From Oscillospiraceae bacterium (GTDB taxonomy: Bacteria; Bacillota; Clostridia; Oscillospirales; Ruminococcaceae): a DNA stretch of 64,000 nucleotides. Every line of letters begins with the position of its first letter. Position 1 is the first letter of the stretch. The stretch covers positions 62,001 through 126,000 of the forward strand of contig SFJO01000001.1 of assembly GCA_004555865.1 (NCBI GenBank). The letters are read 5' to 3'. The position numbers and the translations under genes were made by a program. The notes under the pieces were generated by a model, which saw only the letters and a program-made list of their open reading frames with translations, was not told the DNA's origin and ran no database searches. This document shows, piece after piece, positions 26,155 to 34,687 of this stretch.

Positions 26155-27339
26155 TCAGTTGTCGTGGGGGATGGCAGCGAAGCTGTGCTCCATGTTTACC
26201 ACGCACACATACTTCGGGTCCCGCCGGGCCAGCAATTTTTTCAGCGCCTGGCGTACCTCCAGGTCGCTCATGTGGAATTGCGGCGGGGTCACACAGTCAA
26301 AGATCACATTGGTGTGCGTGGTGCCGGGTACCAGCCGCAGATCGTGCACCGAGAGGGCCGGGTCGATGGTTTTGACCGCTTCGCCCAGCCAGGCCCGCAG
26401 GTCGGTCACGGCCGCATCGCCGGTCACAATGGGGTCGTAGTGGATGACCACGTGCATCCGGTCCTCTTTCCAGAAGGCGTGCTCAATGTTGTCGATCAGG
26501 TCATGGGCTTCCAGGGCATCCTGCTCGGCGGCCATCTCCACGTGCAGGGTGGCAAACCGCTGGCCGGGGCCGTAGTCGTGCACCATCAGGTCATGCACGC
26601 CCAGTACGCCGGGGTAGCTCATTACCTTGTCGTGCACGTGGCGGGTCAGCTCCTCGCTGGGGGCTTCGCCCAGCAGAGGATTCAGGGTGTCCCGCACCAG
26701 GCCCACGCCGCTGTACAAAATGAACAGCGCCACGGCCAGGCCCATCCAGCCATCCAGGTTCAGCCTGCTCAGATGGGAAACCACTGTTGCGGCCAGCACC
26801 GCGGCGGTGCTGATCACATCGTTGCGGCTGTCCGCTGCGGTGGCCATGAGGGTGGTGGACTGAATGCGCCGCCCCACCTCCCGGTTGAAAGCGGCCATCC
26901 ACAGCTTCGTCAGAATCGAGGCCACCAGCACCGCCACCGCCACCAGGCTGAAGAGCACCGGCGTGGGATGCAGGATCTTTTCCAGGCTGCTCTTGGCCAG
27001 CTCCACGCCGATGACCAAAATCATCACTGCCACCGCCAGCCCGGCCAGGTACTCATAGCGGGCGTGGCCATAGGGGTGGTCGTTGTCGGCCGGTTTTGCT
27101 GCCAGCTTAAAACCCAGCAGGCTGATCACGCTGGAGGACGCATCCGACAGGTTGTTCAGTGCGTCCGCCACAATGGCAATGCTGCCGAACACCGTGCCCG
27201 CCGCAAACTTGCCCAGCGCCAGCAGCAGGTTGCAGAAAATGCCCACGCTGCCGGCCAGTTTTCCGTAATTGGTGCGCACGGCCGGGTCGTCGGCCTGCTG
27301 GTAATTCTTCACAAACAGGCGGATAAGAAGCTGTGTCAT
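26155..27339 (-). CDS. Cation diffusion facilitator (CDF) metal efflux protein
   Basis: 394-residue proton-driven divalent-cation exporter. Six hydrophobic segments lie in residues 25-220 with the paired metal-site motifs ADALNNLSDASSSV and DHPYGHARYEYLAG on TM2 and its loop, and ATAADSRNDVISTAAV on TM5. The cytoplasmic C-terminal domain (about 225-394) is longer than usual, with the His-containing GVHDLMVHDYGPGQRF. The relatives handle Zn, Mn, Fe or Co; the substrate is not clear. The start at 27339 follows AAAAGGAGTGG. Other metal transporters lie about 10 kb away. Confidence 0.9.
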   Translation of the reverse strand: MTQLLIRLFVKNYQQADDPAVRTNYGKLAGSVGIFCNLLLALGKFAAGTVFGSIAIVADALNNLSDASSSVISLLGFKLAAKPADNDHPYGHARYEYLAGLAVAVMILVIGVELAKSSLEKILHPTPVLFSLVAVAVLVASILTKLWMAAFNREVGRRIQSTTLMATAADSRNDVISTAAVLAATVVSHLSRLNLDGWMGLAVALFILYSGVGLVRDTLNPLLGEAPSEELTRHVHDKVMSYPGVLGVHDLMVHDYGPGQRFATLHVEMAAEQDALEAHDLIDNIEHAFWKEDRMHVVIHYDPIVTGDAAVTDLRAWLGEAVKTIDPALSVHDLRLVPGTTHTNVIFDCVTPPQFHMSDLEVRQALKKLLARRDPKYVCVVNMEHSFAAIPHDN

Positions 27340-27555
27340 AAAAAGTCCACTCCTTTTCCCGCCCGCCGAAAACGGGCGGGTGGGGCTGCATGGCGTATGG
27401 GAAATCCCCCGGAACGGGGATTTTCTGCTTCCAGATTTAGCCATGGCTTACTATTTTGTTTCATACAACAATGGACCAAGAACGCTCCATCTGCGTCTCG
27501 GTCCATTGATTCGATTGATTCAAAGGTTTTTTCTGCCGTTCCGGCCAAAAACCGC
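27340..27555 (-). other. Leader of the CDF gene with three inverted repeats
   Basis: Between purA and the CDF gene lie three inverted repeats: CAATGGACC/GGTCCATTG (27469-27508), AAATCCCC/GGGGATTT (27402-27423) and CCCGCCCG/CGGGCGGG (27358-27380). The last one sits immediately before the ribosome site. None matches a riboswitch I know. The first may help terminate purA. Confidence 0.4.
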
Positions 27556-28842
27556 TCAGCGGCGGATGCAGGCATCCCGGTCCGGGCCAACCGAGATGTA
27601 GGCAATGCGGCAGCCCACGGCCTTTTCAATGTAGTTCACATAGTCCTGGGCTTCCTTGGGCAGGTCCTCCCACTTGCGGGCGGCGGTGATGTCGCAGTGC
27701 CAGCCGGGCAGATACTCCAGCACGGGCTGGGCAATGTCCAGCGCCTCGCCCATGGGGAAGCGGTCCACGATCTCGCCGTTCACGCTGTAATGAGCCACCA
27801 CGGGAATCTTCTCCATGTAGTCCAGCACATCCAGCAGGGTCAGGGCCAGCTCATCGGCGCCCTGGCAGGCCACGCCATAACGGCTGGCCACCACGTCGAA
27901 GGGGCCCACGCGGCGGGGACGGCCGGTGGCCGCGCCGAACTCATGGCCGGCCAGGCGCAGCTCGTTCTTCTGCTCCTCGGTCATGGCCAGCTCAGCGGTG
28001 AAGGGGCCTTCGCCCACGCAGGAGGAATAGGCCTTCATAATGCCGACGGACAGATCCAGCTTGCGGCCGGGGATGCCCGCGCCGATGGGGGCGTAGGCAC
28101 CGATCACGTTGGAGCTGGAGGTGAAGGGGTAAATGCCGAAATCAATGTCGCGCAGGGCGCCCAGCTGAGCCTCGAACAGGATCTTCTTGCCGTTCTTGTC
28201 GGCCTCGGTCAGGTAATCGCCCACATCGCAGATGTAATCCTTGAACACCTCGGCGTAGTGCTGGCACCAGGCCCAGGTCTCTTCCAGGCTGATGGGCTGG
28301 GTGCCGTAAATGCCTTCCATGGTCAGGTTCTTCCACTCCACAATGGTGGCCAGCCGCTTCTTCACGGCCTCATCCAGATGAACCAGATCGCCCATGCGCA
28401 GGGTCTTCTTCATGTACTTGTCGCCGTAAGAGTAGGCAATGCCGCGCCGGGTGGAGCCGAACTGGCTGCCGCTCTTGGCCAGGCGGTCCTCTTCCAGGCC
28501 ATCCTCCGCCACATGGTAGGGCATGCAGATGGTGGCCCGGTCGCTGATCTTCAGGTTCTTGGGGCTGATCTCAATGCCCTTCTCCCGCAGGTTGGCGATC
28601 TCCTTTTCCAGGTGGGCGGGGTCTACGACCATACCGTTGCCCATCACGCACACCACGTTGGAGCGCAGAATGCCGGAGGGCAGCAGGTTCAGCACGAACT
28701 TGCCGCGGGGGTTCACCACGGTGTGGCCCGCGTTGTTGCCGCCCTGATAGCGGCAAACGATATCATACTCCTGGCTGAGCAGGTCCACCATACGGCCCTT
28801 GCCCTCGTCGCCCCAGTTGATTCCGGTAATCGCAGTCAGCAT
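27556..28842 (-). CDS. purA: Adenylosuccinate synthetase
   Basis: Joins IMP and aspartate with GTP on the way to AMP. The 428-residue product has the N-terminal GDEGKGR loop (residues 11-17), the QGGNNAGHTVV segment, and the C-terminal GTP-binding region ending in YISVGPDRD. The length fits bacterial PurA. I chose the ATG at 28842, with GAGAGGAA about 8 nt upstream; a TTG at 28860 would add six residues and include that site. It is not in a purine operon here and seems monocistronic. Confidence 0.97.
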   Translation of the reverse strand: MLTAITGINWGDEGKGRMVDLLSQEYDIVCRYQGGNNAGHTVVNPRGKFVLNLLPSGILRSNVVCVMGNGMVVDPAHLEKEIANLREKGIEISPKNLKISDRATICMPYHVAEDGLEEDRLAKSGSQFGSTRRGIAYSYGDKYMKKTLRMGDLVHLDEAVKKRLATIVEWKNLTMEGIYGTQPISLEETWAWCQHYAEVFKDYICDVGDYLTEADKNGKKILFEAQLGALRDIDFGIYPFTSSSNVIGAYAPIGAGIPGRKLDLSVGIMKAYSSCVGEGPFTAELAMTEEQKNELRLAGHEFGAATGRPRRVGPFDVVASRYGVACQGADELALTLLDVLDYMEKIPVVAHYSVNGEIVDRFPMGEALDIAQPVLEYLPGWHCDITAARKWEDLPKEAQDYVNYIEKAVGCRIAYISVGPDRDACIRR

Positions 28843-28948
28843 ACTAGAAATTCCTCTCAATCCGAATGTATTTCGGGGCAGCCTTTTCCGGGCGCTCTGC
28901 TCGGGATCCGCTGCCGATGATCAGGCTCTTATCTCAGAGCCGTTAGTA

Positions 28949-28977
28949 ATTATAACGTTCTTTGCAGGGTTTGAAAA
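28949..28977 (-). promoter_or_regulatory. Predicted promoter of purA
   Basis: TATAAT (28949-28954) on the minus strand has TTTTCA/TTTCAA 16-17 nt upstream (28971-28977). The start codon is about 100 nt downstream. No purine riboswitch or T-box was recognised in that leader. Confidence 0.5.
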
Positions 28978-29084
28978 GGGCTTTTGCCCCGTTTTTTTCG
29001 CAAAAAAGCGTTTTTTGCCGCCAACGCTTCCGCGTTTTCGGCTTCTGTCTGCACACAACGGACAGTATCGCCCGGCGCGGCCGC

Positions 29085-29294
29085 TTACCGTCCGTTTTTC
29101 TTCAGGGGCTGGCGGGTGCCGTCCGGCCGGACGATCACCGTGGAATCCAGCTGGCTGCGCAGGCTTTGCTTCATGGCAGCCACATATTCCGCCCGCAGGC
29201 CGGCCTGCTCGGCCTTTTCCTCCTCGGTCAGGCCCTCGGGAGTACGGCTTTTCTTTGCCAGCTCGCTGATGCGGCGGATCTTTTCCTCAGTCAT
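29085..29294 (-). CDS. DUF896 (YnzC family) small protein
   Basis: 69-residue protein with the DUF896 pattern: IRRISELAKKSRTPEGLTEEEKAEQAGLRAEYV with the later VIVRPDGTRQPL. The family forms a small helical hairpin; Bacillus YnzC is under SOS control, but its function is unclear. The ATG at 29294 follows AAAGGAGC. It has its own promoter and no operon partner. Confidence 0.9.
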   Translation of the reverse strand: MTEEKIRRISELAKKSRTPEGLTEEEKAEQAGLRAEYVAAMKQSLRSQLDSTVIVRPDGTRQPLKKNGR

Positions 29295-29797
29295 GTTCTC
29301 GCTCCTTTCGGCCGGGGTTCGTTCCGGCCCATCGTCTGTATTATAGCATGGCGCCGCAGGGCAGAGCAAGAACCGGCACCGCCCCAGAAAGGAAAAGAAG
29401 GGCTGCGCCGGTTCTTACAACAGAGGAATTTATTTGAACACTTCCCACAGAAATGGAGTTGGTTGTCTGACCCGCCGGGGCCTTGCGGCCTGGCATCCAG
29501 CGGGGCAGTGGGCCCAAAGCGGCGGTATTCCGCTGCTCCGGGGATCAAAAGCCCGGCCCGGCGCTTCGGGGGCATCCCCCGCCGCCGGCGGCTGTACCTT
29601 CAAACGGCTTTGCGGCGCTGGCACGCCGCTTCGTTTGCTGTGATTGTATAATACCGGAAACATATGGCAAATTTATGGGGTAGTTTTGAACCATTTGAAA
29701 ACAAATCGTGGTAGAATGATTGTGGAGCATTTTCCCGCTCTGCCAAGTTCCTGCAGGCGGCCGGGCCGGCTGCCTGCGTTTTGATGAGGTGTTTTTC
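29295..29797. other. Intergenic region between the DUF896 gene and queH
   Basis: About 500 bp between divergent genes. A minus-strand promoter (TTGCTC 29364-29369, 18 nt, TATAAT 29340-29345) fits the DUF896 gene. A stem-loop AAGAACCGGC/GCCGGTTCTT (29368-29416) overlaps its -35. On the plus strand TATAAT at 29647-29652 and an extended -10 TGGTAGAAT ending at 29717 could start queH. No gene was recognised. Confidence 0.45.
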
Positions 29798-30415
29798 ATG
29801 GCCAACAAACCCAATTATCCCGCCCAGATGGATCAGGTGTTCGCCGCCCTGGGCGACGAGCGCCCGCCCTTGCTGCTTCACGCCTGCTGCGGGCCCTGCT
29901 CCAGCTCGGTGCTGGAGGTGCTGTGCGCCCATTTTCAGGTGACGGTGCTGTACTACAACCCCAACATCTGGCCGCCCGAGGAGTACCGCCGCCGGGCCGA
30001 CGAGCTGGCTAGCTTTTTGCAGAGAGCCCACACGCTGGATGTGAAGCTGGTGGAAGAGCCTTATGACCCGCAGGAATTTTATACCGCCGTACAGGGGCTG
30101 GAGCAGGAGCCGGAAAAGGGCGGCCGCTGCACCGTGTGCTACCGGCTGCGCATGGAGCGGGCGGCCCAATACGCCAAGGCCCATGGTTTTGTCTGGTTCA
30201 CCACCACCCTCTCCGTCTCGCCGCTGAAAGACCCGATCCGCATCAACCAGATCGGCGAAGAACTGGCGGCCCAATACGGCCTGCGCCACCTGCCCAGCGA
30301 ATTCAAGAAGCGGGACGGCTACAAGCGCAGCCTGGAACTTTCCCGCGAATACGGCCTGTACCGGCAGGACTACTGCGGCTGTGAATTCAGCGCCCGGGCG
30401 CGGGGCAAAGCCTGA
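29798..30415 (+). CDS. queH: Epoxyqueuosine reductase QueH (DUF208)
   Basis: Catalyses the last step of queuosine tRNA modification, reducing epoxyqueuosine, as a cobalamin-independent replacement for QueG. The 205-residue product has the paired cysteine motifs HACCGPCSS (Cys30, Cys31, Cys34) and CTVCYRLRM (Cys111, Cys114), which bind the 4Fe-4S cluster, and the C-terminal YCGCEFS. The start at 29798 gives the family length, with GATGAGGTG upstream as ribosome site. No other queuosine genes lie nearby, so the precursor is made elsewhere or salvaged. Confidence 0.93.
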   Translation: MANKPNYPAQMDQVFAALGDERPPLLLHACCGPCSSSVLEVLCAHFQVTVLYYNPNIWPPEEYRRRADELASFLQRAHTLDVKLVEEPYDPQEFYTAVQGLEQEPEKGGRCTVCYRLRMERAAQYAKAHGFVWFTTTLSVSPLKDPIRINQIGEELAAQYGLRHLPSEFKKRDGYKRSLELSREYGLYRQDYCGCEFSARARGKA

Positions 30416-30453
30416 CACGCCGCTTCATCCCGTCCACTTATGCAGAATTACAC

Positions 30454-30490
30454 AAAAAAGGGATGCAGACTGCCCGTCCGCATCCCTTTT
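30454..30490. terminator. Bidirectional terminator between queH and the TPM gene
   Basis: Stem AAAAGGGATGC/GCATCCCTTTT with a 13-nt loop lies between the convergent queH and TPM genes, with A- and T-runs on both sides. Confidence 0.75.
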
Positions 30491-30522
30491 CGATTTGCTG
30501 TTGGCAGAAGGCTGCACGGGCC

Positions 30523-31434
30523 TCAGCGCCCGGCTCCGCCGCCGCGGAACCCTCCTCCGCCACCGCCGCCAAAGCCACCGCCGCCAAAGCTTCCGCCATG
30601 GCCTCCGCCGAAGCCTCCGCCGAAGCTTCCGGGCCCGCCAAAGCCGCCGGGCCGCCCGCCGCGCGGGGGCCGGGGCGGGGGCGGGGCGTAATAGCCGCTC
30701 CGTCTGCGGCCGCCCATCATACTGCCCAGGAACATCCCTTCCCAGAAACCGCTTCCGCCGCCACCGCCGCGCGGCCCACGCGGGCCGCGGGGACCCCGCG
30801 GGGTGAGCAGCACCGCCACCACGATCACAATCAGAATGACCAGCACCAGCAGCAGGGCAATGCCCGAGCCGCCGTCATTGCTGGCCGGCCGGCTTTGCTG
30901 CTGGCTGCCGTCCGCCGTACCGGCGCTCGTGTTTACGTTGTAAATGGAGGCCAGCTCCTCGTAGAGGGCCTGCACCGTTTCCTGTACGCCGGTGTCGTAA
31001 TCGCCCTTCACCCAGTTCGGCTCCATATCGCTGCGCAGAATGGTGCTCAGGGTGCTGGTGGGAAGGGTGCGTTCCAGCCCGCTGCCCTGAATGCACCGGT
31101 AATCATCCTCACCGGGCACCAGAAGCAGCAACACGCCGTTGTTCTTTTTCGAGTCGCCCAGGCCCCACTCGTTGGCCAGCTGGTAGGCATAGTCCTCCAC
31201 GCTCAGCGAGCCGGTGTATTCCACCGTCGCCACGCCGATCTGCGCGCCGCAGGCGTCCGACAGAACCTTGGTGCGCTCGTTCACATACTGTTCCGTCTGG
31301 GCGCTGAGGATGTTTGCATCGTCCATCACCCAGCTGTCCGACGGGATGTCAAAGCTTGCGCCGCACAGCAGCATGGCCAGACAGGCCAGCGCCATCACCA
31401 GGGCAGCAAGCCGCCCGAATCGTCTTTTTCTCAT
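30523..31434 (-). CDS. TPM-domain protein with Gly/Arg-rich tail (YgcG-like)
   Basis: 303-residue envelope protein. An N-terminal signal peptide (about residues 7-27) leads to a TPM domain (about 30-165, with DSWVMDDANILSAQ and GVLLLLVPGEDDYRC). A transmembrane helix follows (IALLLVLVILIVIVVAVLL), then a C-terminal low-complexity tail of Gly, Arg and Pro. TPM proteins are linked to photosystem repair in plants and, in bacteria, are commonly paired with LemA. The ATG at 31434 follows ACGGAGGTGG and overlaps the lemA stop by 4 nt, so the two are coupled. Confidence 0.88.
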   Translation of the reverse strand: MRKRRFGRLAALVMALACLAMLLCGASFDIPSDSWVMDDANILSAQTEQYVNERTKVLSDACGAQIGVATVEYTGSLSVEDYAYQLANEWGLGDSKKNNGVLLLLVPGEDDYRCIQGSGLERTLPTSTLSTILRSDMEPNWVKGDYDTGVQETVQALYEELASIYNVNTSAGTADGSQQQSRPASNDGGSGIALLLVLVILIVIVVAVLLTPRGPRGPRGPRGGGGGSGFWEGMFLGSMMGGRRRSGYYAPPPPRPPRGGRPGGFGGPGSFGGGFGGGHGGSFGGGGFGGGGGGGFRGGGAGR

Positions 31435-32048
31435 GCGAAACGTTCCACCTCCGTTGCGCCCCACACAGCGCCGATCAGGTTTGCGGGGAATGCAGCCGCC
31501 CTGTCATTGTACTGCTCCGCCACCGTATTGTATGCCGAGAGGTCAATGGTGTACTGGCGAGACTTGAATTCTTCCCACTGGGCTTTGGCCGTGTCGTTCT
31601 CCTGCAGATTGGGGTACAGGGCCTCCACCGCCTTGCCCAGCGCCGTGTTGGCCCGGTAGCAGGCCGCCGGGCTGCCCGAAGCCAGGGCTTCTTTCAGGGC
31701 ACCCACCTGGGCAAAGGCTTCACTCACAAAGGCGTTGGTTTCGCCCAGCTGCTGCTTGCCGATTTTGGCCAGCGTAGCCCCCGCCTCCAGCCGCTCGTTC
31801 AAATCGCTGCTCAGGCTGAAACCCTCATACTCCTCATGGGCGCCGGTGGTAAACTCCTTCACCGCGGCCCGGTGGGCGCTTTGCAGCTTCATGCCGCCCA
31901 GGCCGAACACCGCGGCCAGCGCCACCGCCACCGTCAGCACCCAGGCCGTGGCCCGGCGCTGCACCGGCTGGGGCAGCTTGGTTTCCACCTCGCCCAGCAC
32001 TTCCAGCTGCGGCCCGGTGGGGGTCTCATAGGGCAGATATACTTCCAT
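31431..32048 (-). CDS. LemA-like membrane protein
   Basis: 205-residue protein with one transmembrane segment (about residues 36-55, WVLTVAVALAAVFGLGG) and a helical extracytoplasmic part. The C-terminal AYNTVAEQYNDRAAAFPANLIGAV is the LemA family signature (Y-N-x-V-x-x-Y-N ... P). The N-terminal 35 residues before the helix are longer than in typical LemA. It is the third gene of the XpaC-TelA-LemA-TPM group and overlaps the TPM start by 4 nt. The function of LemA proteins is not settled. Confidence 0.82.
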   Translation of the reverse strand: MEVYLPYETPTGPQLEVLGEVETKLPQPVQRRATAWVLTVAVALAAVFGLGGMKLQSAHRAAVKEFTTGAHEEYEGFSLSSDLNERLEAGATLAKIGKQQLGETNAFVSEAFAQVGALKEALASGSPAACYRANTALGKAVEALYPNLQENDTAKAQWEEFKSRQYTIDLSAYNTVAEQYNDRAAAFPANLIGAVWGATEVERFA

Positions 32049-32081
32049 GGTCGTTTCCTCGATTGCGTAAATTCAAACCGT

Positions 32082-33227
32082 TTACTGGGGGTTCATCTGA
32101 AGCAGCTTGTTCTTCAGCTCGCCCTCGATGCGGCCCAGCTCTACCTCGGCCTCGGCGCGCTTGCGCTTGCCTTCGCTCTGAATCTTGGCCAGTTCGTCCA
32201 GGGTGTCGATGAGACTCTTGTTGGTCTGCTGCAGGGTCTCCAGATCCACCAGGCCGCGCTCGCTCTCCCGGGCCGTGTCGATGGTGCCCTGCTTCAGGGC
32301 CTCGGCGTTGTGCTTCAACAGGTCGTTGGTCATGTCGGTCACAGCGCGCTGCGCTTCCATGGCCTGCTGGCTGTGGGCCATGCCCAGGCTCAGCACCATC
32401 TGGTTCTTCCACAGGGGAATGGTATTCACCAGCGTGGTCTGAATCTTTTCGGCCATCATGGTGTCGTTGTTCTGGATCAGCCGGATCTGGGGGCCCATCT
32501 GGATGGAGATGGTGCGGGTCAGCTGCAGGTCGTACAGTTTCTTCTCAAACCGGTCGCACAGGTCGGACAGATCCCGCGCCGCCTGGGCATCCTCGGGCAG
32601 GCCGCTGGCCTTGGCCTTTTCGGTGAGCTGCACCAGCTCGGTCTGCCGCACCTGCTCCAGCTTCTTCTTGCCGGCCAGAATGTACATACTCAGCTCCTTG
32701 AAGTACGCCATGTTCATCTCATACATCCGGTCCAGCATGGCCACGTCCTTCAGCAGCTGCACCTGATGAGCCTCCAGCGCGCCCTGAATCTTCTCCACGT
32801 TCACTTCAACCTTGTCGTACTTGGCCTTCATGGCTTCCAGCTTGTTGCCCTGCTTTTTGAAAAAGCCGAACAGGCCCTTCTGCTCTTCGGCCGCGTCAAA
32901 GCCCTTCAGTTCGCCCACCAGCTGGGTGAGCATATCGCCCACTTCGCCCATGTCCTTGGTGCGCACCTTGCTCAGGGCCGCGTCGCTGAAATCGCCGATC
33001 TTCTTCTGGCAGGCCGCGCCGTACTGCAGCACCTGTTGGGAGTTTCGGATATCGATCTTCTCAGCGAAGTCGTCCACCATCTTCTGCTCCTCCGGGGTGA
33101 GCGGGGTCTCCTCCACCGGGTCGGGCGCCTTTGCCTTCTCTTCCTCGGCAAAGGGGGCCAACGTCAGGCTGGGTGCGGCGGGGGTATCCTCCAGGGTCAG
33201 GCTGGGGGTCAGGTTCTTGTCATCCAT
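32082..33227 (-). CDS. TelA/KlaA-type toxic-anion resistance protein
   Basis: 381-residue cytoplasmic, helix-rich protein of the TelA family. Relatives are linked to tellurite resistance and, in Gram-positives, to cell-wall antimicrobial tolerance, with no known enzymatic activity. The pattern includes FGFFKKQGNKLEAMKAKYDKVE, PLWKNQMVLSLGMAHSQQAMEAQRAV and TNDLLKHNAEAL, typical of the family. The N-terminal 60 residues are acidic and variable. The start at 33227 follows AAAGGAAC. It sits downstream of xpaC, a pairing also seen in Bacillus (yceH with an XpaC homologue). Confidence 0.9.
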   Translation of the reverse strand: MDDKNLTPSLTLEDTPAAPSLTLAPFAEEEKAKAPDPVEETPLTPEEQKMVDDFAEKIDIRNSQQVLQYGAACQKKIGDFSDAALSKVRTKDMGEVGDMLTQLVGELKGFDAAEEQKGLFGFFKKQGNKLEAMKAKYDKVEVNVEKIQGALEAHQVQLLKDVAMLDRMYEMNMAYFKELSMYILAGKKKLEQVRQTELVQLTEKAKASGLPEDAQAARDLSDLCDRFEKKLYDLQLTRTISIQMGPQIRLIQNNDTMMAEKIQTTLVNTIPLWKNQMVLSLGMAHSQQAMEAQRAVTDMTNDLLKHNAEALKQGTIDTARESERGLVDLETLQQTNKSLIDTLDELAKIQSEGKRKRAEAEVELGRIEGELKNKLLQMNPQ

Positions 33228-33415
33228 GGGTTCCGTTCCTTTCTGTTGGGCGGCCGATTCTTCCCGCGTTCTTTCCACGCGGAAACCGCCTGGTTCAAAC
33301 AATTCTTACAATGGATTCCGTGAATCGGGCGAAGCGCCGGAAGCTCGGCCCGGGAGCTGCCCGTTCCGCGTTCCGGTTTCTCCGATAAAACTCTGCATCA
33401 TGCGGCCGCAGCGCC

Positions 33416-34039
33416 TTACAGGCCCTGGCCCTTCATCAGGCTCTTCAGCACATCCAGGTCGGCCCCAATGTCCAGCACCTCAGCGCTGTACAGGGCGTCC
33501 AGCTGGTTCTCAAATGCCGCGGCAATGGCGGCGGCGTTCTTTTCCACCTCGGCGCGCAAGGCATCGGCGTTTTCCCCCTTGACCCCCTGCTGCTCCATTT
33601 TGGCATAGGTGGTCAGGATCTTCACCGCGTCCGGCAGGTAGTAATTGGCAAAGCGGCGGATGTCCCGGGCCTTTTCCGGGTGCTGTTCCACCTCGTCCAG
33701 AATGCTTTTGCCCGCGATCTCCATCCGGCGGATGGCCTCGCTGAGGCCGTCGTCGGGGATCTGCTCATTCAGGCGGTGCAGGCTGGCCAGATGCCCCTGC
33801 ACCGATGTAAGCATGGCGTCTGCGTCCTCGCTGCCGGTCATGAAGGGCTGTTCGATGCGCTGCACCCGCTTGGGGCACAGCCGCCCGCCCACCACATACG
33901 CCGCCGCGCTGAGCAGCGCCGTCAGCGCCAGGGCCCACAGGCGGTACAGCGGCAGCACAATGCCGCCAACCAGCCACACCAGGGCCGCAAAATAGATGGG
34001 CAGCACCGGCGGGGTCTTTTTTTCGATCCACTTGCTCAT
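33416..34039 (-). CDS. XpaC-like (5-bromo-4-chloroindolyl phosphate hydrolysis family) protein
   Basis: 207-residue membrane-anchored protein with two adjacent hydrophobic segments (about residues 12-53) and a helical cytoplasmic part with IEQPFMTGSEDADAMLTSVQGHL and RFANYYLPDAVKILTTYAKMEQQG, typical of XpaC. The family name comes from a colony colour phenotype; the molecular function is unknown. The ATG at 34039 follows GTGAGGAGCG. It is the first gene of the four-gene cluster and has a promoter and leader hairpin upstream. Confidence 0.85.
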   Translation of the reverse strand: MSKWIEKKTPPVLPIYFAALVWLVGGIVLPLYRLWALALTALLSAAAYVVGGRLCPKRVQRIEQPFMTGSEDADAMLTSVQGHLASLHRLNEQIPDDGLSEAIRRMEIAGKSILDEVEQHPEKARDIRRFANYYLPDAVKILTTYAKMEQQGVKGENADALRAEVEKNAAAIAAAFENQLDALYSAEVLDIGADLDVLKSLMKGQGL

Positions 34040-34084
34040 GGTCACTCGCTCCTCACTGGGCCGTTCCCGGCGGCCCCGCGCCGT

Positions 34085-34162
34085 TTTCCTGCGGAGGAAA
34101 CGGCGCCTGATCATATCTGTCACATTTGGTTTTATTGTACCGTGTCGCTGTTCAAAAAGCAA
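34085..34162 (-). promoter_or_regulatory. Predicted promoter of the xpaC-telA-lemA-tpm cluster
   Basis: On the minus strand TTGCTT (34157-34162) and TACAAT (34134-34139) are 17 nt apart. In the leader a hairpin, CGCCGTTTCC/GGAAAACGGCG (about 34079-34105), lies before the ribosome site. Confidence 0.6.
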
Positions 34163-34189
34163 GGAAATGAAGGGGTGTTTACGCTTTGT

Positions 34190-34687
34190 TTACAGCTGCC
34201 GTTTCAGGTACGGGGCAAGGGCTTCGCCCCAGGCCTGCTCCAGCCGGGGCATGGTCCAGGCGGCGTTGGCCGGGCTGGTGCTGGGCAGCCGCAGAGCCTC
34301 TAAGCCAGTGAGCGGCTGGGCGAATTTTTGATAAAACCGGTGAGCCGCCGCCCCGTTGCAGGCCACCGCGCAAATGCCCGAGGCCTTTAACAGGCCCGCC
34401 ACGTCGTTGGGCACCGGGTCCCGGATGGTTTCATCCCGCGCCCCCTGAATGGTGCAGCTCTCCAAGGTATCCCACAGCGCCAGCCCGCTCTCCAGGATCA
34501 GGGCTTTTTTCTCCGGAATGCTCTGGGGCCGGGGCCTGCCGGTGAGGGCGGCCAGCAGGGGCCAGAAACGGTTTTGCGGGTGGCCGTAATAAAACCCCAT
34601 TTCCCGGCTTTTCGGGCTGGGCCAGGTGCCCAGAATCAAAAGGCGGGAGCCCGGCCCCCACACCGGCCCAAAACCCCGGCCGCTCAT
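34190..34687 (-). CDS. DNA-deoxyinosine glycosylase (uracil-DNA glycosylase superfamily)
   Basis: 165-residue repair enzyme of the hypoxanthine-DNA glycosylase family, which removes deaminated adenine. The signature LILGTWPSPKSREMGFYYGHPQNRFW (residues about 17-42) and the later LPSTSPANA, where UDG-fold enzymes keep their active-site HPSP-type loop, support this. The length fits the family. Its start overlaps the end of the upstream HAD gene by 4 nt, so the two are cotranscribed. Confidence 0.9.
   Translation of the reverse strand: MSGRGFGPVWGPGSRLLILGTWPSPKSREMGFYYGHPQNRFWPLLAALTGRPRPQSIPEKKALILESGLALWDTLESCTIQGARDETIRDPVPNDVAGLLKASGICAVACNGAAAHRFYQKFAQPLTGLEALRLPSTSPANAAWTMPRLEQAWGEALAPYLKRQL

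Noticed and set aside
28860..28950. Purine riboswitch or T-box in the purA leader
   Set aside because: None of the conserved words of these elements was seen in the 100-nt leader.
30540..30800. Tandem DNA repeat with GCC/CCG units
   Set aside because: It is explained by the Gly/Arg/Pro-rich C-terminal tail of the TPM protein.
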